This document shows, one piece after another, positions 8,942 through 17,074 of a DNA stretch of 64,000 bases. Source of the stretch: Algoriphagus ratkowskyi (GTDB lineage: Bacteria; Bacteroidota; Bacteroidia; Cytophagales; Cyclobacteriaceae); NCBI RefSeq assembly GCF_002150505.1, contig NZ_MSSV01000008.1, positions 186,001 to 250,000 on the forward strand, given 5' to 3'. The stretch's first letter is position 1, and each line of letters begins with the position of its first letter. The position numbers and the translations under genes are program-made. The notes below the pieces were generated by a model. The model was given only the letters and a program-made list of their open reading frames with translations. It was not told the origin of the DNA and ran no database searches.

Positions 8942-8982
8942 TGTACAACTTTAATTTAGAAAGATGTACAGATGTACAACTT
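8942..8982 (+). repeat. Island A left arm-type integrase sites (TGTACAACT)
   Basis: TGTACAACT at 8942-8950, a variant TGTACA at 8965-8970 and TGTACAACTT at 8973-8982. The same 9-mer is paired at the island's right end (28925, 28936). They also sit just upstream of the integrase start, so they may help control it. Confidence 0.6.
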
Positions 8983-8993
8983 AACGAAGGGGA

Positions 8994-10136
8994 ATGAAAA
9001 TTACTTTAAAAGAGAAAAAGCTATCAAATGGTATGATAAGCCTTTATATCGAGTACTATAAAGGTTCTAACACTGACATGAATGGCAAGCGAAGCCATAT
9101 CCGAGATTTCGAATTTTTGAAAATATACCTTCACCAAAGTCCTAAGGATGCTAGTGAAAGAAAAGAAAATAAAGAAAACCGGAAACTTGCTGAGGATATT
9201 CTATCGATACGGCAGAGCAATTACATTCAGGGAAAATTTGAAATCAAAAACCTATCTAAGTCCAAAAGGCAATTCTTAGATTTTTTCACTGAAAAGATGG
9301 AAGAAAAATCCAGTTCAGTTAAGAATTATGGAGTTTGGCAATCTGCCTACTCCCACCTTAAGAATTGTGTTAGTCCAAATTTACTTTTCGATGAGGTTGA
9401 CGAAAACTTTGTAAAAAGGGTAAAGCACTATTATGATGCTGAAGCTCGAACCAAGAGTAATCTACCTCTATCCCAAAACTCAAAATATTCCTACTTCAAT
9501 AAGTTCAAGGCCTGCCTGAGGAGCGCTTTTGACGATGGATACATTTTCGTCAACTATGCTTCCAAAGTAAAAGCTTTCGAGCAGGGAGAAAGTCAGAGAG
9601 AATACTTGACCTTCAAAGAACTTCAAACCTTAGTAAATACTGACTGCAAATATGAAGTTTTGAAGACGGCTTTTATTTTCTCCTGTCTTGTAGGATTAAG
9701 ATGGTCTGACATCAATACTCTCATATGGTCAGAAGTCAGAGATGAAGGAGAAAATCTATTTCGAGTAAATTTCAGGCAGGAAAAAACTGATGGAGTAGAA
9801 TATCTTTATATATCGAAACAAGCGAGAGATCTCCTAGGAGATAGAAAATCTCCAAAGGATAGAGTCTTCATCGGTCTCAAATACAGCGCAGTTTACAATA
9901 ACGAAATAGTACGCTGGTGTAATCGTGCCGGAGTGTTCAAGCATATTACCTTCCATAGTGCAAGGCATACAAATGCTGTATTACTACTGGAAAATGGAGC
10001 AGATCTATACACCGTTCAAAAAAGGCTTGGCCATAAGGAGATAAAAACGACTGCGATTTATGCCAAAATTGTTGACCAAAAGATGCGAGAGTCAGCCCAA
10101 ATTATTCCTCAACTTAACTTGGATTTGAAACTTTAA
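8994..10136 (+). CDS. Site-specific tyrosine recombinase (island A integrase)
   Basis: 380 residues with the three-part layout of Bacteroidetes integrases: arm-binding N-terminus (residues 1-100), SAM-like core-binding domain (100-205) and catalytic domain. Catalytic features are visible: Arg in GLRWSD (about 235), HSARHTN (His and Arg, about 321-324), LGHKEIKTT, and the nucleophile Tyr in AIYAKI. It is the first gene inside the left attachment site and is expected to integrate and excise the island at the end of mnmE. It resembles the island B integrase in length and motifs but uses different flanking repeats. Confidence 0.93.
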   Translation: MKITLKEKKLSNGMISLYIEYYKGSNTDMNGKRSHIRDFEFLKIYLHQSPKDASERKENKENRKLAEDILSIRQSNYIQGKFEIKNLSKSKRQFLDFFTEKMEEKSSSVKNYGVWQSAYSHLKNCVSPNLLFDEVDENFVKRVKHYYDAEARTKSNLPLSQNSKYSYFNKFKACLRSAFDDGYIFVNYASKVKAFEQGESQREYLTFKELQTLVNTDCKYEVLKTAFIFSCLVGLRWSDINTLIWSEVRDEGENLFRVNFRQEKTDGVEYLYISKQARDLLGDRKSPKDRVFIGLKYSAVYNNEIVRWCNRAGVFKHITFHSARHTNAVLLLENGADLYTVQKRLGHKEIKTTAIYAKIVDQKMRESAQIIPQLNLDLKL

Positions 10137-10138
10137 TA

Positions 10139-10981
10139 ATGGAAAAACCAAACGCTAAACTTCTTATTCCTACTTTATTGCTTTTGATTGCAGTTATCTT
10201 CTTTACTGCCATTATCCAGTATTTCAATACCACCTATTTCATTTGGGCTACTGGAATTACTATGATTTCCGTCCAATTGTTTTACACTTGGAAGCTAATT
10301 AAAAGATACCCAGTCTGGTTTGCGGATTATATGTTTGATGAAAAAATGGTAGGCCTTAGAAAAAAGGTGGAAAAGCCAAGGATATTTTTCTACTCCATTT
10401 TCTGGCCAATAATGGGTCTATGTATTTATGTGGTTGTAACTACACCTCCCAAAGGAGACCTTTGGAAAGATGTTTTCCTATTTGCCCCGTTTGTTTTTCT
10501 ATTCATTTTCGGGGTTTTGTTTCTAGATTTAACTTGGAAGTCCAGTTTTGAAAATAGGTACATTCCTTTGGTAAAGAAAACTTTAAAGCAAGGGCAAAAG
10601 GAATTTAAAACACATTATTCATCAGCACAGTTAGCAAAGATATTTGATGGTTTGGTGGATCTTGGTCTCATTGAGTATATGGATCTTGAAAAACAAAAAT
10701 TCCACAGAGAGCAGTTTGTAGAAATTTTTAGAAAGGGTATCGTTCCACCCGCCCCTCAATTCGACTTAAACATTCAAGTAATTGATGCTGTCTACTTTTT
10801 TACACAACTCAACTTTAAGATCGATAGTCTAACAAATACTAGGCTAGCAAAAATTTTTCTTATCAAGGGAGAGCCCATAAAATCTGGATCTCTTCGGAGT
10901 TCAAAACACAATGCAAAAAAAACTAGAAGTAAATCTGAAACTGAGCATCATTTAGATGCTATATTTTCAGAAATTCATTGA
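10139..10981 (+). CDS. Hypothetical integral membrane protein
   Basis: 280 residues, not recognised. Four hydrophobic segments lie near residues 8-26, 32-50, 82-101 and 112-131, followed by about 145 soluble, Lys-rich residues including the motif SSAQLAKIFDGLVDLGLIEY that could be helical and DNA- or protein-binding. It begins two bases after the integrase stop, so it is co-expressed with it. A role in transfer, control or immunity of the element is possible but not supported by any motif. No counterpart is seen in island B. Confidence 0.6.
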   Translation: MEKPNAKLLIPTLLLLIAVIFFTAIIQYFNTTYFIWATGITMISVQLFYTWKLIKRYPVWFADYMFDEKMVGLRKKVEKPRIFFYSIFWPIMGLCIYVVVTTPPKGDLWKDVFLFAPFVFLFIFGVLFLDLTWKSSFENRYIPLVKKTLKQGQKEFKTHYSSAQLAKIFDGLVDLGLIEYMDLEKQKFHREQFVEIFRKGIVPPAPQFDLNIQVIDAVYFFTQLNFKIDSLTNTRLAKIFLIKGEPIKSGSLRSSKHNAKKTRSKSETEHHLDAIFSEIH

Positions 10982-11012
10982 CAATAGGTGTAAATTATTG
11001 ACGATTGTCAAT
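10977..11012. repeat. 9-bp inverted repeat after the membrane protein gene
   Basis: ATTGACAAT (10977-10985) and ATTGTCAAT (11004-11012), loop 18, overlapping the stop codon. Could be a terminator stem or the operator of the excisionase-like gene 65 bases downstream. Confidence 0.4.
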
Positions 11013-11076
11013 GTTTAATGCCAGTCCTTTTTTCCTTTTTTCTCCTTTGCTGGACAACATCAAATAAAATATAGCA

Positions 11077-11355
11077 ATGGAAAACGAACAAATCCTTCAC
11101 AAACTCAATCGCATTGAGAAATTTATGTTTGGCCTCAAGGACATTCTGAATCCTGAAGAATTAAGCGATTACACTGGGTTCAAAGTATCTTATATTTATA
11201 AGCTAGTTAGCCAATCCAAAATCCCATATTCCAAGCCTAATAATGGCGCACTATTTTTCGATCGCAAAAAGATTGATGATTGGCTATTGCAAAATCCAAG
11301 TAAATCGGAAGCTGAAATAAGAAAGGAAGCATTCCAATACACCAGAAAAAAATAA
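11077..11355 (+). CDS. Excisionase-like helix-turn-helix protein (HTH_17 type)
   Basis: 92 residues, cytoplasmic. The central part (about 28-75) has the winged HTH layout of MerR/Xis-like proteins: LNPEELSDYTGFKVSYIYKL then IPYSKPNNGALFF and KIDDWLLQ. Such genes in Bacteroidetes integrative elements act as excisionase or regulate replication and transfer genes. It matches the 31341 gene of island B in size, order and motif. A short terminator follows, so the helicase gene downstream may have its own promoter. Confidence 0.8.
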   Translation: MENEQILHKLNRIEKFMFGLKDILNPEELSDYTGFKVSYIYKLVSQSKIPYSKPNNGALFFDRKKIDDWLLQNPSKSEAEIRKEAFQYTRKK

Positions 11356-11384
11356 AGCGAATCCTTTCGAATTCGCCTTTTTTC
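11355..11384 (+). terminator. Putative intrinsic terminator
   Basis: GCGAAT (11357-11362) pairs with ATTCGC (11371-11376), followed by CTTTTTTC. Lies directly after the HTH gene. Confidence 0.5.
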
Positions 11385-11461
11385 TTGTGGAAACAGAATC
11401 TCCGTCTGACAGCGTAAAGATACTGGTTCTGCATTCATTTTCAAACTCTTAATGCAGTATC

Positions 11462-12664
11462 ATGAAAAACAGAAATCCTTTCAAACGACTGGATGATGAC
11501 TCCAATTCCCCCATGGTCAAGATGATTCGCTACTTGATAAGCAAATATGACTTTATTAATAATGTGGTGGTCTATGAAGTCTTTGCCAGTGAAAAAGAAA
11601 AAAACAACTACCTAAGGGTCAATCCCCATACCTTATTAATAGAGGCGAAATCTGCAGGTCATAATACTTCCTTAGCTGATATCAACTCTTTCCTGAGCAG
11701 TGATTTTATTCCAAAGGTAAATCCCTTGGAAATCTATTTTGAACATCATAAAAAGCTGTGGAGCGCTGATGAACATGGGGACTATATTGAGCGATTTGCA
11801 AACTATATCGAGGTTTTGGATCAAGCAAGGTTTCAAGTTCAGTTCAAAAAATGGCTCGTTCGATGTGTCGCCTGTAGTCTAGATGATCAATATTTCAATA
11901 AACAGGCACTGATCTTAGTCCAAGACAAACAAAACAGTGGAAAGTCAACGCTGACAAGGTTTTTGACACCACCGGATCTTTCCGAATACCAGACCGAAAA
12001 CATCTCCATAGATAAAGATAGTCTGATTGCACTATGTCAGAACTTCCTGATCATCCAGGATGAATTATCTACGCTGAACAAACAGGAGATCAATGCTCAG
12101 AAAAGTCTGATGAGTCGCTCGTATATCAAAGTCCGACATCCCTATGACAGGAAGCCAACAATGGAGCCCAGAAGAGCATCCATCATAGGCTCCACCAATA
12201 AAGCCGAATTCCTCACGGATGATACTGGTAGCGTCCGATGGCTTTGCTTTACACTTTTCGGAATCAATTGGGAATACAAAAAAGATATTGATATCAATCT
12301 TGTATGGGCTCAAGCATACTATCTATACAAAAGCGGTTTTGAATATAACATGACAGCTGAGGAGATCATCGAAAACGAGCTAGCCAATGCCCAATTCAGC
12401 ACCATCACCATGGAGTTTGAGCTAGTACAGAAACACTTTGAGCCAGGGAACAAGGAGGATGATTTCATGACTCCTTCAGATATGATCCAATACCTGAGTA
12501 AAGCTGAGGGTTCCAACCTGAAGATTAGCAGAGAAGAAATCGGAAAAGCTTTGAAACGACTCGGCTTTGAGCGAATTGCAAAAAGAGGCTACAGCGACAA
12601 GTCTTATCCCGTCAAAGGCTATTATGTAAAAATAGATAATCCACTTACTACCTTACTACAATAA
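11462..12664 (+). CDS. VapE-domain / SF3-like replicative helicase
   Basis: 400 residues with a VirE/VapE-type P-loop ATPase domain: Walker A in QDKQNSGKSTLTRFL (about 158-170), Walker B-like FLIIQDEL, then RRASIIGSTNKAEFL and SVRWLCF, the sensor and arginine motifs typical of phage and plasmid initiator helicases. It is cytoplasmic and probably unwinds the element's own origin. It is followed by a dense GTAGTAA repeat cluster and a primase gene, which supports autonomous replication after excision. The C-terminal 90 residues look like a winged helix (ISREEIGKALKRLGF). Confidence 0.82.
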   Translation: MKNRNPFKRLDDDSNSPMVKMIRYLISKYDFINNVVVYEVFASEKEKNNYLRVNPHTLLIEAKSAGHNTSLADINSFLSSDFIPKVNPLEIYFEHHKKLWSADEHGDYIERFANYIEVLDQARFQVQFKKWLVRCVACSLDDQYFNKQALILVQDKQNSGKSTLTRFLTPPDLSEYQTENISIDKDSLIALCQNFLIIQDELSTLNKQEINAQKSLMSRSYIKVRHPYDRKPTMEPRRASIIGSTNKAEFLTDDTGSVRWLCFTLFGINWEYKKDIDINLVWAQAYYLYKSGFEYNMTAEEIIENELANAQFSTITMEFELVQKHFEPGNKEDDFMTPSDMIQYLSKAEGSNLKISREEIGKALKRLGFERIAKRGYSDKSYPVKGYYVKIDNPLTTLLQ

Positions 12665-12848
12665 GTTTATATAATTGATATACTGATAGTTAACTGTAGT
12701 AAGGTTAATATAATAAAGGTTACTACGCTTACTACATTATCGAGTTTGTAGTAAGCGTAGTAACCCTAAAAAACCGATAATAGAGCAAGGTGACTACACT
12801 TATATCATTGATTATCAAAGACTTTAAATCAACGTAGTAACGTAGTAA
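12645..12848. repeat. GTAGTAA repeat cluster, candidate replication origin of island A
   Basis: Nine exact copies of GTAGTAA in 204 bases: TTACTAC at 12645, 12653, 12720 and 12729, and GTAGTAA at 12696, 12748, 12757, 12834 and 12842. Four of them form a perfect 18-bp inverted repeat (12718-12735 with 12748-12765, 12-base loop). The cluster lies between a helicase and a primase gene, which suggests an iteron origin, though an operator or mRNA hairpin is also possible. Confidence 0.6.
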
Positions 12849-12886
12849 GCAACTAGCGCAATTTTAACAAACAAACCATAGATAAC

Positions 12887-13759
12887 ATGAACTGTAAACA
12901 AGCTAATCAAATCAGCATCATAGCATATCTTTCACAAATAGGCATATCACCAAAAAGCACAAAGCCAGATTGTTCATTCTTTCTCTCGCCATTAAGGATA
13001 GAAAAAACACCTTCATTCAAGGTGGATCACAATTTAAACTTATGGGTGGATTTTGGGGAAGGTCATGCAGGAGGAACTTTGATTGATTTAGTCATGAAAT
13101 TGAATCCCTCCTATTCAATTCAGGATGCGTTAGCTCATGTGGAAAATTTGGGGTTTGACTCTTTTTCTTTTCACCAGCAAAAAGATAAGATCTCAGATTA
13201 TGAGAACTCTAAAATCAAAGTATTAAACACTAAACCCATTGGGACAAATCAGGCAATCACTGACTATTTAATCTCTAGAGAGATCCAGCCTGAAATAGCT
13301 GGAAAATATTGCAAAGAGGTTTATTACTCGGTGGATGGCAAGAGATATTTTGGGGTAGGAAATGAAAATTCAAATGGCTGGTCAATACGAAACAAGTATT
13401 GGAAGGGGTGCACAGGGCAAGGTGGCAGTGTCTATTTTACCACTAGGGAATTTTCAAACCTATCTGTTTTTGAAGGAATATTTGATTTAATGAGTTTCAT
13501 AAAATTGGATCAATTTAGTCATCAATCAAGTGCATTTCTTGTCCTCAATTCTCTGGTGAATATCAAGCAGGTCGAGGACTTTTGTCAACAGTACGATAGT
13601 GTCAATTTATATCTAGATACCGATAAGGCAGGTAAGGAATTAACCGCAGATCTTCTCAATACGAGGAAAAATTTCATCGACAAAAGTTCGCTTTATTCTC
13701 CTTTCAAAGATCTGAATGAAATGCTCGTGAGTGAGAATAATCAGAGCTACACAAGATAA
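12887..13759 (+). CDS. DNA primase-like protein (CHC2-type N-terminus plus Toprim)
   Basis: 290 residues. The N-terminus (SPLRIEKTPSFKVDHNLNLWVDFG, then GGTLIDLVM) is the degenerate zinc-finger region of small mobile-element primases, keeping the fold motifs but with few cysteines. The C-terminal half is a Toprim domain: SVFEGIFDLMSF near 195 carries the catalytic glutamate and LYLDTDKAG near 243 the DxD pair. It would prime replication of the excised island together with the helicase upstream. It ends just before a long palindrome and the mobilization genes. Confidence 0.82.
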   Translation: MNCKQANQISIIAYLSQIGISPKSTKPDCSFFLSPLRIEKTPSFKVDHNLNLWVDFGEGHAGGTLIDLVMKLNPSYSIQDALAHVENLGFDSFSFHQQKDKISDYENSKIKVLNTKPIGTNQAITDYLISREIQPEIAGKYCKEVYYSVDGKRYFGVGNENSNGWSIRNKYWKGCTGQGGSVYFTTREFSNLSVFEGIFDLMSFIKLDQFSHQSSAFLVLNSLVNIKQVEDFCQQYDSVNLYLDTDKAGKELTADLLNTRKNFIDKSSLYSPFKDLNEMLVSENNQSYTR

Positions 13760-13769
13760 GGGTCGCTTT

Positions 13770-13813
13770 GCGAAGCAAGCTATGTTTCGGTCAGACCGAA
13801 ACGCTTGCTTCGC
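13770..13813. repeat. Nested palindrome before the mobilization genes, candidate oriT
   Basis: Outer arms GCGAAGCAAGC (13770-13780) and GCTTGCTTCGC (13803-13813) enclose inner arms TTTCGGTC (13785-13792) and GACCGAAA (13794-13801). It lies 41 bases before mobC. No T-run follows, which argues against a plain terminator. Confidence 0.5.
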
Positions 13814-13854
13814 TCCACTCATTAACCACAAACTCACTCCGTTCATTTTCCGAT

Positions 13855-14199
13855 ATGGCCAGACCTAAGCTACCGCAAAAAGAAAAAAAGAGCATTAAGT
13901 TCTCCTTTAAAATGGATGAAGGGGAATTTGAGCAATTGGCAAAACTGTGTGAATACTCAGACCTCAGCGCTTCCGAAGTAATCCGATCCTGTGTGTTTAA
14001 AAACAGGCTGCCGAAAGCACGTATTCCGATTCTGGAAAAGCAGACCTATATAGAGCTGAGAAAAATCGGAACCAATATCAATCAAATCGCCAAACACTAC
14101 AATTCTAACAAACCCGTACCTTCTGACAAGCTAATTGCATTTAAGGCTTTACAAGAAAAACTAAATCTACTAATCAAACTTCTAGTCAATGATCACTAA
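13855..14199 (+). CDS. MobC-like mobilization accessory protein
   Basis: 114 residues. ATG at 13855 (MARPKLPQKEKK) is chosen over an upstream in-frame codon at 13768 because the earlier stretch encodes the palindrome and lacks protein character. The basic N-terminus and a ribbon-helix-helix-like segment (ASEVIRSCVF) are followed by RKIGTNINQIAKHYN, the usual signature of MobC/relaxosome proteins. It would bind oriT and open DNA for the relaxase. It overlaps the relaxase gene by 11 bases, so the two are translated together. Confidence 0.8.
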   Translation: MARPKLPQKEKKSIKFSFKMDEGEFEQLAKLCEYSDLSASEVIRSCVFKNRLPKARIPILEKQTYIELRKIGTNINQIAKHYNSNKPVPSDKLIAFKALQEKLNLLIKLLVNDH

Positions 14200-15373
14200 G
14201 GTATCCATTGGAAGTTCATTCATGGGAGCATTGAATTACAACTTGAAAAAGCTCTACTCAAAGGATGAATCACAAAAAGCTGAATTGCTGGCGACCAATT
14301 TTGCAAGCCTGAAACAGCAGACTATCAAAAATGAACTGCGCTTGATTCAAAGCATAAACCCCAGACTGAAGCGGAACACCTTTCATACCAGTCTGAATTT
14401 TGGCAAGGATGAATCCGTATCAAACGAAAAGATGCTGAACATTGCTGAAGAATACATGAAGAAAATGGGCTTTGACAACAACGCCTATTTCATATTTCGC
14501 CACCATGACACCGACCATCCACATTGCCATATACTGGCACTTCGGAATCGATTTGACGGCTCAGTGGTCACTGACAGCAATAATTACCAGCGAAGCGACA
14601 AGATTGCCAGAGAGTTGGAAATTAAACATGGTTTGGAACAGGTGAAGTCCAGCTTAGAATCACAGGTAAAGGCACCCAATAAAGACGAAATAGAAATGTC
14701 GTTGAGAACAGGAAAAGCTTCTAAAAGGATGATGCTTCAGGAATTGGTGGGCGATGCTTTAATTAAAACAAACAGTATTCCTTCATTTATCAAATCCTTG
14801 GAAAATAACGGGGTTAATCTACTTTTCAATCAAGCCAGCACTGGTAGGGTTTCGGGGATTTCTTATTGCTATGGAGGATTTATCGCTAAAGGCCAGGCAT
14901 TGGGAAATCAATTCAAATGGGGACAGGTATCCAAATCATTACACTATGAACAAACTAAAGACTTTCAATCAATTGACGAAGCAAACAATCGAACAAGATC
15001 AGCATACCCGGCAGGAGACAATAAACATCAAAGTGGAGCATCAACAGCTGATCGAATGTCTATTGGAACTGCGAAACAAGCAGCATCAAATCCTGAAGAA
15101 TCAAAAAATACTTCAAGATCAAATCCATTCGAACCATCAAAGGTTAGCTTCGAAACAAGATCCACGGATAGAGAAGCTGATTTCGGGCATGGCCGAGAAC
15201 CGGAAAACCTACCGACAGCTGATCAAGGTGGTGAAAATCACATTTCTAACGCTCCTAGTGCCATTGCTAGCCTTGGTGAGTTGCTTGCTGCTATTCCGAC
15301 TACTGCGAATATGAATGACGACAGCAAAAAGAAAAAGAGGAAGAAAGACGAAAATATAGGCTTAGGGCGCTAA
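14189..15373 (+). CDS. Relaxase/mobilization nuclease (MobA/BmgA-like)
   Basis: 394 residues. The N-terminal relaxase domain (1-230) shows a candidate catalytic Tyr17 in ALNYNLKK, motif FHTSLNF (65-71) and the metal-binding three-histidine motif HDTDHPHCH (106-114). It would nick oriT and lead one strand into the recipient cell. From about residue 255 the chain turns Ser/Thr/Asn-rich and probably disordered, ending in KKKKRKKDE. That tail is overlapped in another frame by an open frame encoding a coiled-coil and membrane protein. No conjugative pilus genes are present, so a helper element is needed. Confidence 0.9.
   Translation: MITKVSIGSSFMGALNYNLKKLYSKDESQKAELLATNFASLKQQTIKNELRLIQSINPRLKRNTFHTSLNFGKDESVSNEKMLNIAEEYMKKMGFDNNAYFIFRHHDTDHPHCHILALRNRFDGSVVTDSNNYQRSDKIARELEIKHGLEQVKSSLESQVKAPNKDEIEMSLRTGKASKRMMLQELVGDALIKTNSIPSFIKSLENNGVNLLFNQASTGRVSGISYCYGGFIAKGQALGNQFKWGQVSKSLHYEQTKDFQSIDEANNRTRSAYPAGDNKHQSGASTADRMSIGTAKQAASNPEESKNTSRSNPFEPSKVSFETRSTDREADFGHGREPENLPTADQGGENHISNAPSAIASLGELLAAIPTTANMNDDSKKKKRKKDENIGLGR
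14946..15314 (+). CDS. Possible overprinted gene: coiled-coil protein with C-terminal membrane anchor
   Basis: A 122-residue frame lies wholly inside the relaxase gene in a different frame; it can be extended to ATG at 14871 (147 aa). It has a Gln/Lys/Glu-rich amphipathic region (IECLLELRNKQHQILKNQ), the basic segment ENRKTYRQLIKVVK and a clear C-terminal membrane segment (ITFLTLLVPLLALVSCLLLF). It coincides with the disordered relaxase tail, exactly where overprinting is tolerated. No obvious ribosome binding site is seen. A mobilization accessory or anchor role is inference; it could also be a chance frame. Confidence 0.42.
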   Translation: MNKLKTFNQLTKQTIEQDQHTRQETINIKVEHQQLIECLLELRNKQHQILKNQKILQDQIHSNHQRLASKQDPRIEKLISGMAENRKTYRQLIKVVKITFLTLLVPLLALVSCLLLFRLLRI

Positions 15374-15560
15374 TCAGCCTGCTTTTGATATATCGGTATA
15401 TATAGATATATGGCCATAGATATATACGCATATATATTTAACCCGCTTTAATGAGATTACCTAAACACTACAGACACCTTCTTTCCCACAGATAAAGATC
15501 GTAAGCGGATAGACTCAGGAAAAACTACTACAGAACTTTGCAATTAAGGTAACCTAAAAA

Positions 15561-15622
15561 GTAATTTCCGTAATTTTTCCAGGCCTTTGGATGGGCCGAA
15601 AAATTCCAGAATAACTTTTCTA
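15561..15622. repeat. Conserved hairpin element, island A copy
   Basis: AATTTTTC (15572-15579) and GGCC (15582-15585) pair with GGCC (15594-15597) and GAAAAATT (15598-15605), followed by CCAGAATAACTTTTC. A near copy stands at 33289-33352 in island B, where the stem has changed on both sides (AATTTTCC / GGAAAATT). Confidence 0.65.
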
Positions 15623-15720
15623 GACCTTCGCGAAGAAATCAGAAATCTAATGAACGCTCTATCTAAGAAGGAACACCTCATTGAAAATACAGGAACACAC
15701 AGAAAACCAGTTTGGACAAA

Positions 15721-15832
15721 AGTTTATCTAACTAACTGATTAAAATATCTTTTAGATAAACTTTACGCAGAAATAGGTATTTGAACGAATTAGGAAGGGT
15801 TTTCCACTCGATCAATAAACTTTAGATAAACT
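15721..15832. repeat. Three TTTAGATAAACT motifs
   Basis: AGTTTATCTAA at 15721-15731 is inverted relative to TTAGATAAACT at 15752-15762 (11-bp arms, 20-base loop), with a further direct copy TTTAGATAAACT at 15821-15832. Possible protein-binding repeats; function unknown. Confidence 0.4.
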
Positions 15833-15915
15833 CAGGAAAGAATGGGCAATCAGATTTAGAGCTAATATTGCAGGAGGTGTGATAAAATAGAAACTATGAA
15901 AAAACGAGAAAAATT

Positions 15916-16053
15916 TTGAAACGAATAGCCCAAGGATACAAAGAAGCATTAGAGATTCAAATTGAAAAAAAACACAAAACCTTCAGTTCATTGAGTGAGA
16001 AGGAAACTGATTTGGAGTCAGAAAAAGGTGATGATCTTAAAGATCACCGATGA
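15916..16053 (+). CDS. Weak small frame, possible gene remnant
   Basis: A 45-codon frame from TTG (LKRIAQGYKEALEIQIEKKH) to TGA. The start of the chain looks like small Bacteroidetes regulatory or antitoxin proteins with a KRIAxGxKEA motif, but there is no good start codon and a nearby ATG at 15896 runs into a stop. It may be the tail of a decayed gene. Confidence 0.25.
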   Translation: MKRIAQGYKEALEIQIEKKHKTFSSLSEKETDLESEKGDDLKDHR

Positions 16054-16377
16054 AAGGTCATAAACTCTAGCGTATCCGAAATGCACATTAGCCGTCTCAT
16101 AAAAGGTGAGAAAATGGATATTTGAGACTTTGATTAAATAGATGAGTTTATGAGACTTAAAATTGGGTTTTTTCAGTAGAGATATCCTTATCAGAAATAG
16201 TCTCATAAAACGGTCGTTTTTTGAGACACCTATCTTTAAAATAGTATCCTTCTTTGGGGAGGCTTAAGGTTTTTAAAGCAACATTTTGGATTTCAAGAAG
16301 GACTCTGATAAATCTGAGTAGATTAAAGAAATCTTTTTTATCCATCACTTGATTAATGGGATATTTTAATTTCCTTT

Positions 16378-16815
16378 GTGATAGTGCATAATTTTGCCAC
16401 AAATACAGCTCGTTTTTTACTCAGCATGTTCTGCTTGATCATGCTGCACCAATTAGCGCCTCATGCTCATCACCAACATGAAATAAATGCACTTTCTGAT
16501 TATCAAGCCGATGAACATGAAGGGATTTCACATGATCATCATTCCGATGAAGAGAGCTCATTAGATTTTTTTTCTAAGCTTTTTGCAAATCACGCTCATT
16601 ATCAACAATTGCTTAATAATTCTCCTTCGCAGGTACAGCTTTCTGAGAATCATAATAATAAAAATAGAGAGCTGAAAACGATAGTTACACTTTTTCAAGT
16701 AACAATTGATGAGGTATTTCTAATATTAAAACAACCTATCCCCGAATCTTTAGGGATATATAAAAATACCTACTTTTTTTCGCTAGCCTTACGAGGCCCC
16801 CCTACTTTAGGATAA
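16378..16815 (+). CDS. His-rich small envelope protein of the metal-efflux cassette
   Basis: 145 residues from GTG at 16378 (GTG at 16384 and ATG at 16429 are alternatives). A hydrophobic N-terminal segment (ARFLLSMFCLIMLHQL) acts as signal or anchor, followed by His-rich stretches (APHAHHQHE, HDHHSDEE, FANHAHYQQ) that could bind Zn, Ni or Co outside the inner membrane, and it ends in LRGPPTLG. Small His-rich proteins like this often precede CzcA/CusA operons in Bacteroidetes. It starts the cargo cassette, 259 bases before czcA. Function beyond metal binding is not known. Confidence 0.6.
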   Translation: MIVHNFATNTARFLLSMFCLIMLHQLAPHAHHQHEINALSDYQADEHEGISHDHHSDEESSLDFFSKLFANHAHYQQLLNNSPSQVQLSENHNNKNRELKTIVTLFQVTIDEVFLILKQPIPESLGIYKNTYFFSLALRGPPTLG

Positions 16816-17074
16816 TAAATTCTTGATGTATTCTTCATCAAAGTCAGATGGATTTCTGTCCATAGAATTTTATTTATTCTAACTCACTCTACATGTTTAA
16901 AATAGTGTATTCGCCTTGTGCGTATGCGTATTTTCATTTAAAGAGCTATGTCAATACTTCTAAGGGAATGATTACATCTTGTTCTTTCCTGTAGGGATTT
17001 GATTACTCCTCTTTTCACAATCCTTCCTTTCGAGCAAAATATTAATTAAAACCCATTAATATGAACTATAAATC

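Larger units (their letters stand above)
15374..16377. other. 1-kb non-coding region after the relaxase
   Basis: Begins with an AT tract of TATATA steps (15388-15440), then the conserved hairpin (15561-15622), three copies of a TTTAGATAAACT motif, one weak 45-codon frame, and an AT-rich stretch with repeated TCTCATAAAA-like words (16090-16215). Two minus-strand frames of 62 and 81 codons here show no domain and were not called. Confidence 0.6.

Noticed and set aside
12645..12848. CRISPR-like array from repeated GTAGTAA words
   Set aside because: Repeats are only 7 bases, in both orientations and at irregular spacing, with no cas genes; an iteron or operator cluster fits better.
16018..16402. 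Minus-strand frames of 62 and 81 codons in the island A gap
   Set aside because: No domain, no good start context and no conserved neighbour; the region looks non-coding.
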